From: Paenibacillus beijingensis | Lineage (GTDB): Bacteria; Bacillota; Bacilli; Paenibacillales; Paenibacillaceae | Length of the DNA stretch: 64,000 nucleotides | Assembly: GCF_000961095.1 (NCBI RefSeq) | Contig: NZ_CP011058.1 | Span: 1,017,501 to 1,081,500, forward strand | Direction of reading: 5' to 3' | Shown: positions 1-8,256 of the stretch, one piece after another | Layout: each line of letters begins with the position of its first letter | Position numbering within the stretch: the first letter of the stretch is position 1 | The notes under the pieces: generated by a model | The model's database searches: none | What the model saw: only the letters and a program-made list of their open reading frames with translations | Told to the model about the DNA's origin: nothing | Position numbers and translations under genes: made by a program

Positions 1-2
1 GG

Positions 3-2627
3 AATGTCGAGATCGACCCGAACGTTTTCTTTGAACAAGTGTACACCCACGCTCCGATCGGCGTCGCTTTGCTTTCGGTCGATGGAATGTGGATCAAAGT
101 GAATCCGGCGTTATGTCGGATCTTGGGATATTCGCAAGAAGAACTGATGACCCTGACTTTTTCCGATATTACCCATCCGGAGGATAAGGAGCGGAACATC
201 ACCCGCCGCACGGAAATGATGGAAGGGCTGTCTTCGTTATATGAAACGGAAAAGCGCTATATCGGCAAAAACGGAAATACGATTTGGGCTTCGCTGCACG
301 TTTCTCTCGTCCGCGATGAGACGCACGGCACCCCCTTATATTTTATCGCCCATATAATTGATATTTCGGAGAAAAAAGCGACCGAGCAGAAGCTGCTGGA
401 AACCGAACAATTGTATCACTTGATTTCCGATAACGCACTCGATATCATTTCGTACATTACGCCGGACGGCATCACCCGCTACATCTCCCCTTCCGTCCGG
501 GATTTGCTCGGCTACGAGCCGGAGGAGCTGATCGGCCGGACATCGGTTGAGCTCCACCATCCCGAAGATTTGGAACGAATCAAATCCGGCACGCATTCGG
601 ATCAGCATCTGTTTACGTATCGCGTCCGGCATAAAAACGGAAATTATATTTGGTTTGAAACGACGACCAAAATCATACGCGATGATCAGGGCAACGTCCA
701 AAAGGTGCTCGGGATCGGCCGCGACATTACGGAGCGGAAGAAATACGAGGATTTTCTGGCTGAAGCCCAGCGGATTGCAGCGCTTGGCAGCTGGGAATGG
801 GACATTCAGCAGCATCGAATTTCGTTGTCCGAAGAAATTTACCGCATTTTCGACCTGGACCAAAACTCCCCTGTACCAAGCGACCTGAAGTTTCTTATCC
901 ATCCAAGCGACCGGGAGCGGTTCTCGGAAAACATCGATCAGGCATTGAAAGGCCACAATTTCAGTGCCGAATTTCGCCATCTGCAGTCCGATGGGTCTGT
1001 CAAGTATTTGAACATCCGCGCATCGGTCACATTTAACGATGAAGGCGTGCCCGTCAAAATGAACGGTACGACCCAGGATATTACCGAGCGCAAGCTGGCC
1101 GAAATGAAACTGCAGGAGAGTGTGGAACGTTATACGTCGCTCAAAAAATACAATCACGACGCCGTCATTTCGCTCGATCTGCAGGGCAGAATCATCAACA
1201 CAAACGAAATGGCCGAGCGGCTGACCGGATACAACGTACGGGAAATGTCCGGCATGAACATCGCCCGGCTGATCGGCGTCCATAACCGGAACGCCATTCT
1301 TTCCGGCTCGATAAACGATGCGAATGCCGAACGGAACATGAATCAAATCCGGCATAAAGACGGCCATCATGTCGAAGTGCTGACGTCGATCGCCCCGATT
1401 ATCATTCATCAGGAGAACGTCGGGTTTTATATCATTGCCAAGGACATTACCGATCAGAAACAGCTGATGATCGCCAAAGAAGCGGCCGAAAAGACGAATC
1501 AGGCCAAAAGCGAGTTTCTGGCGATGATGAGCCATGAGATCCGCACGCCGATGAACGGAGTAATCGGCATCACCGATCTGCTGCTGACGACCGATCTGGA
1601 CAGCGAGCAGAGAGAGTACGTCGAAATGATTCAAAAGAGCGGCAATTCGCTGCTGAAAATTATTAACGACATTTTGGACTTCTCCAAGATTGAATCGGGC
1701 AAGACGGAGTTAATGGAAGAGCCGTTCTGTGTAAAGGAACTTGTTGCCGAAGCGCTGAAAATCTTTTTGCCGAGAGCAATTGAAAAAAACCTGAATCTGA
1801 AGGTGACGGTCAGTCCGGATGTTCCAAGTCCATTAGTCGGGGATTCGCAGCGACTTAGACAAGTGCTGATGAATTTGATCGGCAACGCCGTCAAGTTTAC
1901 CTTCAGCGGCGGCGTCGACGTCGCGGTGGACGTCGATTCGGATGCGCAAGGCAAGGCGGAGCTGCGGTTTAGGGTCCGGGATACCGGTATCGGCATTCCG
2001 GCCGAGAAGCAAAGCCAGCTGTTTGAACCTTTTTATCAATTGGATCATTATATGACCCGCCGAACGGAAGGAAGCGGACTCGGGCTCGCGATCAGCAAGA
2101 AGCTGGTGGAACTGATGGGCGGAACCATCTGGATTGAACAGACGGACGGTCCCGGGGCGGTGTTCGTATTCACGGCTAGCTTCCAGAGCAAACGGATGGA
2201 AAGAGCCCATCTGCAGGATCGGCATCACGATTCTGAGCCGTTTCCGAAACGCCTCAACATTCTCATCGCCGAAGATAACGAAATCAACCAGATTGTGCTG
2301 AAAAAAATGGTGCAAAAGCTCGGTCATTCGGTAAGTCTCGCTGAAAACGGTACGGAGGTTGTCCGGGCGGCGGCAACCAGGCCGTTTGACATGATCTTTA
2401 TGGACATTCATATGCCGGTCATGAACGGGCTGGAAGCGGTCAAAGCGCTGCGGGACACGCTGCCGGCGGATAAACGCCCGTTCATTGTAGCGGTCACCGC
2501 AAAGGCGCTTAAAGGCGACCGCGAAACATGTCTGGCCGCCGGCATGGATGAATACATCAGCAAGCCCGTTCAAAGCAGCGTTGTGTCCGATATTATCGAC
2601 CGGTTTCATCAATCTCTTTTGGCATAA
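3..2627 (+). CDS. Multi-PAS hybrid sensor histidine kinase/response regulator (5' partial)
   Basis: Signal-transducing kinase that should autophosphorylate on His and pass the phosphate to its own receiver. The frame is open back to base 3 with PAS-like residues (FFEQVYTHAPIGVALLS), so the first visible GTG at 39 is probably internal and the true start lies outside the window. Four PAS/PAC repeats run to about base 1460, each ending in a D-I-T/D-I-S-E-K motif. The H-box MMSHEIRTPMNG has its His at 1533-1535. An HATPase domain with GSGLGLAISKKL follows (about 1830-2180), then a receiver domain with phosphoacceptor Asp in MDIHMPVMNG at 2403. No membrane segment is visible, so the visible part appears cytoplasmic. 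No partner regulator is adjacent. Signal unknown. Confidence 0.93.
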   Translation, partial: NVEIDPNVFFEQVYTHAPIGVALLSVDGMWIKVNPALCRILGYSQEELMTLTFSDITHPEDKERNITRRTEMMEGLSSLYETEKRYIGKNGNTIWASLHVSLVRDETHGTPLYFIAHIIDISEKKATEQKLLETEQLYHLISDNALDIISYITPDGITRYISPSVRDLLGYEPEELIGRTSVELHHPEDLERIKSGTHSDQHLFTYRVRHKNGNYIWFETTTKIIRDDQGNVQKVLGIGRDITERKKYEDFLAEAQRIAALGSWEWDIQQHRISLSEEIYRIFDLDQNSPVPSDLKFLIHPSDRERFSENIDQALKGHNFSAEFRHLQSDGSVKYLNIRASVTFNDEGVPVKMNGTTQDITERKLAEMKLQESVERYTSLKKYNHDAVISLDLQGRIINTNEMAERLTGYNVREMSGMNIARLIGVHNRNAILSGSINDANAERNMNQIRHKDGHHVEVLTSIAPIIIHQENVGFYIIAKDITDQKQLMIAKEAAEKTNQAKSEFLAMMSHEIRTPMNGVIGITDLLLTTDLDSEQREYVEMIQKSGNSLLKIINDILDFSKIESGKTELMEEPFCVKELVAEALKIFLPRAIEKNLNLKVTVSPDVPSPLVGDSQRLRQVLMNLIGNAVKFTFSGGVDVAVDVDSDAQGKAELRFRVRDTGIGIPAEKQSQLFEPFYQLDHYMTRRTEGSGLGLAISKKLVELMGGTIWIEQTDGPGAVFVFTASFQSKRMERAHLQDRHHDSEPFPKRLNILIAEDNEINQIVLKKMVQKLGHSVSLAENGTEVVRAAATRPFDMIFMDIHMPVMNGLEAVKALRDTLPADKRPFIVAVTAKALKGDRETCLAAGMDEYISKPVQSSVVSDIIDRFHQSLLA

Positions 2628-2675
2628 ATCAGAGGCGTAAATTATAGCGGAAGTCCTCCCTGCGCTCCGCAGCTG

Positions 2676-2730
2676 GCCGCAGAAGCTGCATCGGTCAACT
2701 CCGGATGCGAATTGACGCGTCTTCTGCGGC
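2676..2730. other. Inverted repeat after the kinase gene
   Basis: Perfect 10-bp arms GCCGCAGAAG (2676-2685) and CTTCTGCGGC (2721-2730) flank a 35-nt loop that holds a second pair, GTCAA/TTGAC. There is no T-tract, so it is not a clear rho-independent terminator. It lies between the kinase and the next gene and may be a regulatory or mRNA-stabilising hairpin. Confidence 0.45.
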
Positions 2731-2764
2731 ATTAGGAACGACAGCTTAAACGGAGGTGTTTTTG

Positions 2765-3559
2765 ATGAAGATAAAAAAAATGACGCTGTCCGTCTGTGCG
2801 GCTGCAGCACTGCTTGGCGCTGCGCCCCTTCATTCGCAATCGGCGTATGCCGACGCCCCGGCGGAAACGCCCGTGCTGCTCAAAGTGAACGGCTATTACG
2901 TCCTGTATACGTCTCCGCAAGCGCCTTATATCGATCATCATAACCGCTTCATGATTCCGCTTCGCTCCATCAGCGAGCTGCTGGGCGCCAAAGTCACCTA
3001 TAACGCCGCTGACAAGACGGCCGTCATCGCAATGGACGGGAAGCAGGTCGCGTACCGCAGCGGCTCCAAAACGTTGACCGTGAACGGCAAAACGTCTATT
3101 ATGGATACGGTTCCCGTCTACTACCGAGATTCGATGTTCATCCCGCTGGGAACGCTGACTGCCGGTCTCGGCATCCAAAGCCGCTGGAATCAGTCGGACA
3201 AGCTGTATACGCTGACGGGCGACAAGCTTATGTCTACGGAAACGATCCGGCGCTTAGAGCAATCGGGCAGCGGCGAAGGTCCGGCGAACGGCGCTGCCGC
3301 CTTCGTGCCCAAATTTTATACGTACGATCCGAAAAAGAAGACGGTTACGATTCGTTCCAAAAATGTCTCTGGAGCCGCTGTGCCGGAAGGTGAGGAAGAT
3401 ATCCACCCTTATTTCCTTTATGAGCATTCGGTCCAGTTCGATCCTATGGAACGGCCGCTTTCCGCCGTGCGGAAAAACGGGTATCGCGAGACGACATGGA
3501 CGCTGTCCCCGGCCGACACCGGCGGTAAACCAGAGAAGCTGCTCTACATTTTGGCCTAA
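2765..3559 (+). CDS. Secreted copper-amine-oxidase-N (stalk) domain protein
   Basis: Exported protein of 264 residues. Start ATG 2765 was chosen because GGAGG at 2752-2756 is well spaced; the GTG at 2756 overlaps the ribosome site. A signal peptide (MKIKKMTLSVCAAAALLGA, cleavage near SAYA) is followed by the stalk-domain pattern seen in Paenibacillus surface proteins: LLKVNGYYV, FMIPLRSISELLGAKVTYNAADKTAVI, then YRDSMFIPLGTLTAGLGIQSRWN. Residues after about 140 have no recognised domain. These domains are usually wall- or envelope-associated; the specific role is unknown. Confidence 0.88.
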   Translation: MKIKKMTLSVCAAAALLGAAPLHSQSAYADAPAETPVLLKVNGYYVLYTSPQAPYIDHHNRFMIPLRSISELLGAKVTYNAADKTAVIAMDGKQVAYRSGSKTLTVNGKTSIMDTVPVYYRDSMFIPLGTLTAGLGIQSRWNQSDKLYTLTGDKLMSTETIRRLEQSGSGEGPANGAAAFVPKFYTYDPKKKTVTIRSKNVSGAAVPEGEEDIHPYFLYEHSVQFDPMERPLSAVRKNGYRETTWTLSPADTGGKPEKLLYILA

Positions 3560-3588
3560 CAATTCAACCGAGAGGATTTCGAACCTGG

Positions 3589-4443
3589 ATGAAGCGTGGA
3601 ATTGCACTACTAGTTATTGCAACGATTTTATGGGGCGGCAATTACATCTGCGGCCGGTATTTGGCCGATGCACTTCCGCCTACTTTGCTGAACACCGTCC
3701 GGTGGGGCATATCGACCGTTCTGCTGGCTGGTCTGCTCGCTCTGAATAAGAAACGGCTGCCGGTCTTTGCGAAATGGAAGGAATTGATGCTGCTTGGCTT
3801 TTTGGGCACCTTCGCTTTTTCCATGTTAACGTACCTTGGACTGAGAAGTATAAGCGCATCCCAAGCCGGCATGATATCGGCCGGGATACCGATTGCGATT
3901 TTGTTGTTCACACCGCTTGTGCTGAAGGAGCAAATCCGGGGAAAATCATGGCTCGGAGCTTTCCTCTCCATTGCGGGAGTCATCGTTCTTTTTCAAGGCA
4001 AAAGCGGTTCGGCTTCCCATGCTTCGTTTGTCGGTGATATCGAAATTATGCTCTCATGTGTCGCATGGGGACTGTACACCGTTTTCGGCAAACGCTTCGG
4101 TAAAACGATCGATCCGTTGACGATGACCGCCGGTGCAGCGCTGTATGGAACGTTGTTCAGCGCACTCAGCTGCATCGGCACGGTGAAGCCGGAGATGATT
4201 CATATGACCGGCACGGCATGGCTCTGCCTCGCATATGTCAGCACGCTCGCATCCGTAGGCGCTTATTTGGCATGGACCGCCGGCGTGAAAGCGGTCGGAG
4301 CCGGCCGCGCAGCGCCGTACATTAACCTGCTGCCCGTATGGACAGTCGTATTCGGCGTCCTGCTGCTGGGCGAGCACGTTTCTTGGGTATCGTTAAGCGG
4401 CGGAGTGTTAACGATTATCGGGGCGGTTGTCGCAAGTCTGTAA
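3589..4443 (+). CDS. EamA/DMT-family transporter
   Basis: Integral membrane protein of 284 residues in the drug/metabolite transporter superfamily, with about ten hydrophobic segments arranged as two EamA repeats. The N-terminus shows the family signature ATILWGGNYICGRYL, and the second repeat begins near VGDIEIMLSCVAWGLYTVFGKR. The ATG at 3589 has a loosely spaced GAGAGG at 3571-3576. Family members export amino acids or other small metabolites; the substrate cannot be read from sequence. It lies 29 bp after the stalk-protein gene and may share its transcript. Confidence 0.9.
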   Translation: MKRGIALLVIATILWGGNYICGRYLADALPPTLLNTVRWGISTVLLAGLLALNKKRLPVFAKWKELMLLGFLGTFAFSMLTYLGLRSISASQAGMISAGIPIAILLFTPLVLKEQIRGKSWLGAFLSIAGVIVLFQGKSGSASHASFVGDIEIMLSCVAWGLYTVFGKRFGKTIDPLTMTAGAALYGTLFSALSCIGTVKPEMIHMTGTAWLCLAYVSTLASVGAYLAWTAGVKAVGAGRAAPYINLLPVWTVVFGVLLLGEHVSWVSLSGGVLTIIGAVVASL

Positions 4444-4478
4444 TGGCGATAAACGTTAATCGAGCGAGGATATATATG

Positions 4479-4502
4479 AAAAAGGGTAAGATTAACTTAC
4501 CC
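4479..4502 (-). terminator. Rho-independent terminator for the minus-strand lipoprotein gene
   Basis: GGGTAAG (4484-4490) and CTTACCC (4496-4502) form a 7-bp stem with a 5-nt loop. On the minus strand the stem is followed by five T residues (A-run 4479-4483). It lies 117 bp past the stop at 4619, and no other minus-strand gene lies between. Confidence 0.6.
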
Positions 4503-4618
4503 TCTCTTAAATCATGTCCTAATACTCTTTTTTTGTTGTTGAGCACCCAATGAGGCCTTTAATATTTTCAACCGAATTATCCTGCCCATTAAGCCAATAC
4601 CGCATTTCGCTTAATTCG

Positions 4619-5053
4619 CTAATTCAAATTCGTAAGAGACCTCATTTCCTCGACAACCAATTCGATTCGCTTGTCGTCAGGCGAACCTTCTGTGACATAA
4701 AATAATAATACATTCGCGACCTGGTATCTATTGTGCGGAACGACTGATGCTGCCGCTGTTTTTTCTTCGAAATCCTTAATTCCCTTTTTAGCCTCACGAC
4801 TGGAGGGGTAGACGTAAATGCTGATTAACTGACCTTCATTAATAGTGAAAGCTTGAGGTGAGACCTCGTTTAAAGTCCTTAAAAATACGTTTTCCGGGTG
4901 CAATCCTGTGGGCTCCGTTAACTGAATCCCGGGTTTCTCAAATAAGTCTAAAATTTGAGCTGAAGAAAGTATTTTCTCATGAGTTGAGCTAACTGTTTGA
5001 CATCCCACAATAACAAGGCAGATTGCCATCAATGTTAATAATGATTTTTTCAC
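4619..5053 (-). CDS. Small lipoprotein, function unknown
   Basis: 144 residues. N-terminus MKKSLLTLMAICLVIVGC is a lipoprotein signal peptide with lipobox VIVGC, so the mature protein should be lipid-anchored on the outer face of the membrane. The start is GTG at 5053, preceded by purine-rich GGAGG about 15 nt upstream. The rest is polar with no domain I recognise. It sits in an AT-rich islet with a second lipoprotein on the same strand (5171-5653), which hints at recent acquisition. No function assigned. Confidence 0.75.
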   Translation of the reverse strand: MKKSLLTLMAICLVIVGCQTVSSTHEKILSSAQILDLFEKPGIQLTEPTGLHPENVFLRTLNEVSPQAFTINEGQLISIYVYPSSREAKKGIKDFEEKTAAASVVPHNRYQVANVLLFYVTEGSPDDKRIELVVEEMRSLTNLN

Positions 5054-5170
5054 TATAGGCCCCCCCTTTTTTCCTCCAAAATCAAGGACGTTAAAAAAAG
5101 AGGAAATGTTACACTATTCTTCCCGTTGTCCAACAAAGCTTCTACGTTTGAGTTTAAAAAGGTTCTTTCA

Positions 5171-5653
5171 TTACTTGCGAAAAGTGGACTGGTATAGTAT
5201 CGCACCATCTTTAGAAAGACCAATCAATTCAGCATTATCATATTCCCATTGCAAATACCAAATAGATTTTTTGGGTTCAAGTATTGTGGCTTCAATAACC
5301 TCGCCGTACTCTTTCTGTAATTGCACTTTCGCAATTTCTCCGTCATTGATTCGCCCAAACAAAATTTCGTCATCTGCTCCTTTATTGATTAGACCAAATG
5401 AAATTGAATCATTATCGACGATGTTGTTAGAACTTACTACATTCCATCTATTACCTTCTGGCGATAGCTGGGCGGCACCAACACTTTGTTTTTCCCTGTA
5501 CAAGATAACAATTCCTTTTTGTATCTTTATTTCGTGTAATATTTCGGCACTAGGATGAGCATCACGAAAAGCTTCTTCATATGTTTTTGTTCCACAAGCA
5601 TATAATAAAGTTGTTACCATTAATATTATCGTTATGGTTAAATATTTTCGCAT
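5171..5653 (-). CDS. Small lipoprotein, function unknown
   Basis: 160 residues beginning MRKYLTITIILMVTTLLYAC, a lipoprotein signal with lipobox LYAC. The mature part carries alternating hydrophobic/polar segments suggestive of beta structure (KGIVILYREKQ, WYLQWEYDNAELIGL) and no recognised domain. It lies 117 bp upstream of the other lipoprotein on the same strand. Composition is AT-rich compared with flanking genes. Function unknown. Confidence 0.75.
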   Translation of the reverse strand: MRKYLTITIILMVTTLLYACGTKTYEEAFRDAHPSAEILHEIKIQKGIVILYREKQSVGAAQLSPEGNRWNVVSSNNIVDNDSISFGLINKGADDEILFGRINDGEIAKVQLQKEYGEVIEATILEPKKSIWYLQWEYDNAELIGLSKDGAILYQSTFRK

Positions 5654-5806
5654 TCACTTACCCCTTCATTTATCAAAGTTTAAATTAGCCCTTGTATTTA
5701 TAACTGTTCAACATTCCTGCCAATTCGTAGTGCAGAGGAAATACAAAAAGACGGCTGCCGAAGCAACCGCTTTTCACGATGGAATTCCGTTACGAAAACA
5801 AATTCT

Positions 5807-6001
5807 TCATTGTTTTTCTTGACCTTTTTTAATTTCTGACAAAAGTTCAATGATTTTTTCATTTTGTTCAGCTTGAAACTCTAGCCTAGTCACAATTTCA
5901 GAACTTTCAATTCCCTTTCTAACCGCTGCGATAATTATCTCATATAAAATGAATAGCCCAATAACATAAAAAATAATATTTATGACTACTGCTTCCCCCA
6001 A
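5807..6001 (-). CDS. Small single-pass membrane protein with C-terminal coiled coil
   Basis: 64 residues. One membrane segment (residues 6-27, VINIIFYVIGLFILYEIIIAAV) is followed by a charged helix with heptad spacing (RLEFQAEQNEKIIELLSEIK). The start is TTG at 6001 with GGAGTGA about 10 nt upstream. The organisation resembles small membrane adaptor proteins; no function can be assigned. It lies in the same AT-rich islet as the lipoproteins. Confidence 0.6.
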   Translation of the reverse strand: MGEAVVINIIFYVIGLFILYEIIIAAVRKGIESSEIVTRLEFQAEQNEKIIELLSEIKKGQEKQ

Positions 6002-6259
6002 CTAAAATCACTCCATCAAGTACATTGATTGTTATATCAGAGCACATTTTATTTACTGCCGTAGCGTAACGAGGTTGCCAGGATCGATACATCCAAACTT
6101 ACTTTCCTACATTATACCATGTATTGAATTATAATCCTTCCTCTTTTTCTAACCCTATGGTTAAGTTATCCTGCCCACTCGATCCACAACGGCATGGAAT
6201 GATCGCGCCAGGTCGTTAATACAATTTCTATACAATGAATGGGAAAGGTTGTTGCGCTT

Positions 6260-6967
6260 ATGTATTATTCTCATCCGTTATCTTCACCCGCTATGACGGC
6301 TCCTCTCTTTTCTCACAGTAACCGACCATCGATTGAGGTTACAGGGGAAGGAACCGTTTCAGCGGCTCCGAACAAAGCCATTATAGTTCTGGGCGTAATA
6401 ACGGAAAGCCCGAGTCTCTCCACCGCCCAAAGTGAAAATGCCTCCGCCGTAACAAATGTAATTAACGCTTTGTTAAGACTAAACATTCCGAGAGAACAGA
6501 TTCAAACGGTCACTTACAGAATCGAAATACAGTACAATTATGAGGATGGAACTCAAATTTTTAGAGGCTACCAGGTTACGCATCTGCTTCAGATCACGAT
6601 AGATCGTGTTGAGCAGACGGGGCTTGTTGTCGATACGGCTGTCAATAGCGGAGCGAATTTCGTCTCAAGCATACGATTCACAATTGCAAATTCCGAAATA
6701 TACTACAACCAGGCTCTGTCGACTGCCATTCAAAATGCCGGAAACAAAGCCAACACCATTGCAAGAACGTTAGGCGCAACGCTGGTTAGAACCCCTGTAA
6801 AAATAACGGAGGAAACCCGGTTTATAGAACCGCCGATACCTTTTCAAGCCTCGCTGCTGACAGAAGGCGCAGCCATTCCGACTCCGATCCAACCGGGGGA
6901 ACTGGAAATCCGCGCCGTAGTAAGAGCTCAGTATACATTTTTTGATCGTTCGTTTCCATCCTATTGA
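6260..6967 (+). CDS. SIMPL (DUF541) domain protein
   Basis: 235 residues if translation begins at ATG 6260 (MYYSHPLSSP), which has GGGAAAGG about 11 nt upstream. An in-frame ATG at 6239 has no good ribosome site. The SIMPL core starts at IEVTGEGTVSAAPNKAIIVLGVITES and runs to the end, with the typical features of the family (SENASAVTNVINAL, RGYQVTHLLQITI). No signal peptide is present, unlike Gram-negative members, so it may be cytoplasmic or loosely surface-associated. Biochemical role of the family is poorly defined. Flanked by repeat remnants. Confidence 0.85.
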   Translation: MYYSHPLSSPAMTAPLFSHSNRPSIEVTGEGTVSAAPNKAIIVLGVITESPSLSTAQSENASAVTNVINALLRLNIPREQIQTVTYRIEIQYNYEDGTQIFRGYQVTHLLQITIDRVEQTGLVVDTAVNSGANFVSSIRFTIANSEIYYNQALSTAIQNAGNKANTIARTLGATLVRTPVKITEETRFIEPPIPFQASLLTEGAAIPTPIQPGELEIRAVVRAQYTFFDRSFPSY

Positions 6968-7169
6968 CACTTATTGAAGTTTCACACTTCGTATGCAGTT
7001 CTGACAACTATCTCGGAGCCCAGCACAGACAAAAAGGTTACTCTGCCCGTTTAGGCACAACGAGGCTGCCGATTCTTAGCTATTTTCACAATTTCCATAT
7101 TTCAGCACATTGCCCATCCTAGCAAAGAGTCGCCCCGATAGGACGACTCCGCATCACGATTTCTCATCA

Positions 7170-7503
7170 TTAAGTTCGAGAATAGGACAGCACCCAACAC
7201 ACGCCGTTTCGGTCGGTAACGATGTCCAGCAGTCCGTTTAAACGCAGCTTCGTACACTTCCGAATTAATGTCCCGCCGGCCGCAAATTCTTCGTAGGTCC
7301 TTCGGAACGCTTCCTCCGTCGATTCTCAAGAAGACTCTCACGTAATCGCCTTTCAGTACCGGCTTTGCCACCTGAGTATCGGCAAACTTAAGGGTTGCCC
7401 CCTTTCATGCAGGTCCGCGTTAAGCACCTCTTCCCCTTGCTTGCGCAGAATCGCAATCTCGCCGCCAAAAACGCTTTGATAGTACCTGATTTTCAGATCT
7501 TTA
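7170..7503 (-). pseudogene. VOC/PhnB-like (glyoxalase-fold) pseudogene with two frameshifts and lost 5' end
   Basis: Reading the minus strand in three successive frames gives one PhnB-like protein: KIRYYQSVFGGEI...EEVLNADLH (about 7405-7480), then TLKFADTQVAKPVLKGDYV (about 7330-7405), then STEEAFRRTYEEFAAGGTL...DIVTDRNGVCWVLSYSRT and a TAA at 7170-7172. Frames change near 7405 and again near 7325, so no intact product is possible. The N-terminal strand normally preceding the YxxVFGGE motif is absent; the sequence joins the end of the glycerophosphodiesterase gene at 7504. Clear decay, not an active gene. Confidence 0.85.
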
Positions 7504-8256
7504 TCATGATCCCAGACTATGTTTAAGCTCGGCCAATACGGACACATTCCGGGTCGTGATGGAATATACTCCCTTCCCGATAAAGGTCTTCATCCCTTCC
7601 CTGTCGTCTACTGTCCACACACAGACAGGAAGACCTCGTGAAGCTGCGTATTCGAGCAATTCCGAGCTGACAAACCGATAATGGATGTTGATCCCCAAGC
7701 AAGAAGCGGCCATTGCCTCTTCACACGTGGCGATGACTGCCTCCTTATAATCCAAAGCAAGGAACAAATCGGCGTTGGCATTTAAGAGCTTCTTCAGCTC
7801 AGGGCGGAATCGATTTACCAATAAAGCCCGCTCTTTCTCACACCCGGACAAAATAACCTGATCCAGCATTCCATACTGAGTCACCAAATATGCAGACGCT
7901 TCAATACTGTCGTCGGTTTTCAAGTCTAAATTGGCCATTTTGTCGGAAGCCTGAAGAAGCTTCAACATATCTTCCAATTTACAGAGCCCGTGAAGTCGGC
8001 CGTCATTTCCATGAGCTTTGATTTCAAGCTCCGATAATTCTTTGAAATCGTGTTTGGAGATAAGATATTCCCCGCCGTCAACCGTATAAATCGCATCATC
8101 GTGCGCAAGAACAGGTATTCTATCCTTCGTAACACGGATGTCGTCTTCGATGATATCCGCCCCGGCTCGAATCCCTGCTTCCACAGAGAGGAGCGTATTA
8201 TCCGGCGTTTTCATACACCCGGTGTGAGCGGTGATGAACGGGAAGCGTCCGGCCAT
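7504..8256 (-). CDS. Glycerophosphodiester phosphodiesterase family protein
   Basis: 250 residues from ATG 8256, which overlaps the stop of the upstream gene (TGATG) and has AAGGAG 8 nt before it. GDPD enzymes hydrolyse glycerophosphodiesters to glycerol-3-phosphate and an alcohol, using metal. Seen: H11-T-G in place of the usual HRG, PDNTLLSVEAGIRAGADIIEDDI (E37 and D39 as the E-x-D pair), AHDD with H52, and K-x-D near LDLKTDD. The HRG Arg replaced by Thr is unusual. No signal peptide, so it acts inside the cell. It is the last gene of the importer operon, which fits breakdown of an imported diester. Confidence 0.85.
   Translation of the reverse strand: MAGRFPFITAHTGCMKTPDNTLLSVEAGIRAGADIIEDDIRVTKDRIPVLAHDDAIYTVDGGEYLISKHDFKELSELEIKAHGNDGRLHGLCKLEDMLKLLQASDKMANLDLKTDDSIEASAYLVTQYGMLDQVILSGCEKERALLVNRFRPELKKLLNANADLFLALDYKEAVIATCEEAMAASCLGINIHYRFVSSELLEYAASRGLPVCVWTVDDREGMKTFIGKGVYSITTRNVSVLAELKHSLGS

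Noticed and set aside
2676..2730. Terminator or riboswitch after the sensor kinase
   Set aside because: Stem is good but no T-tract follows and no known riboswitch core is recognisable; kept only as an inverted repeat.
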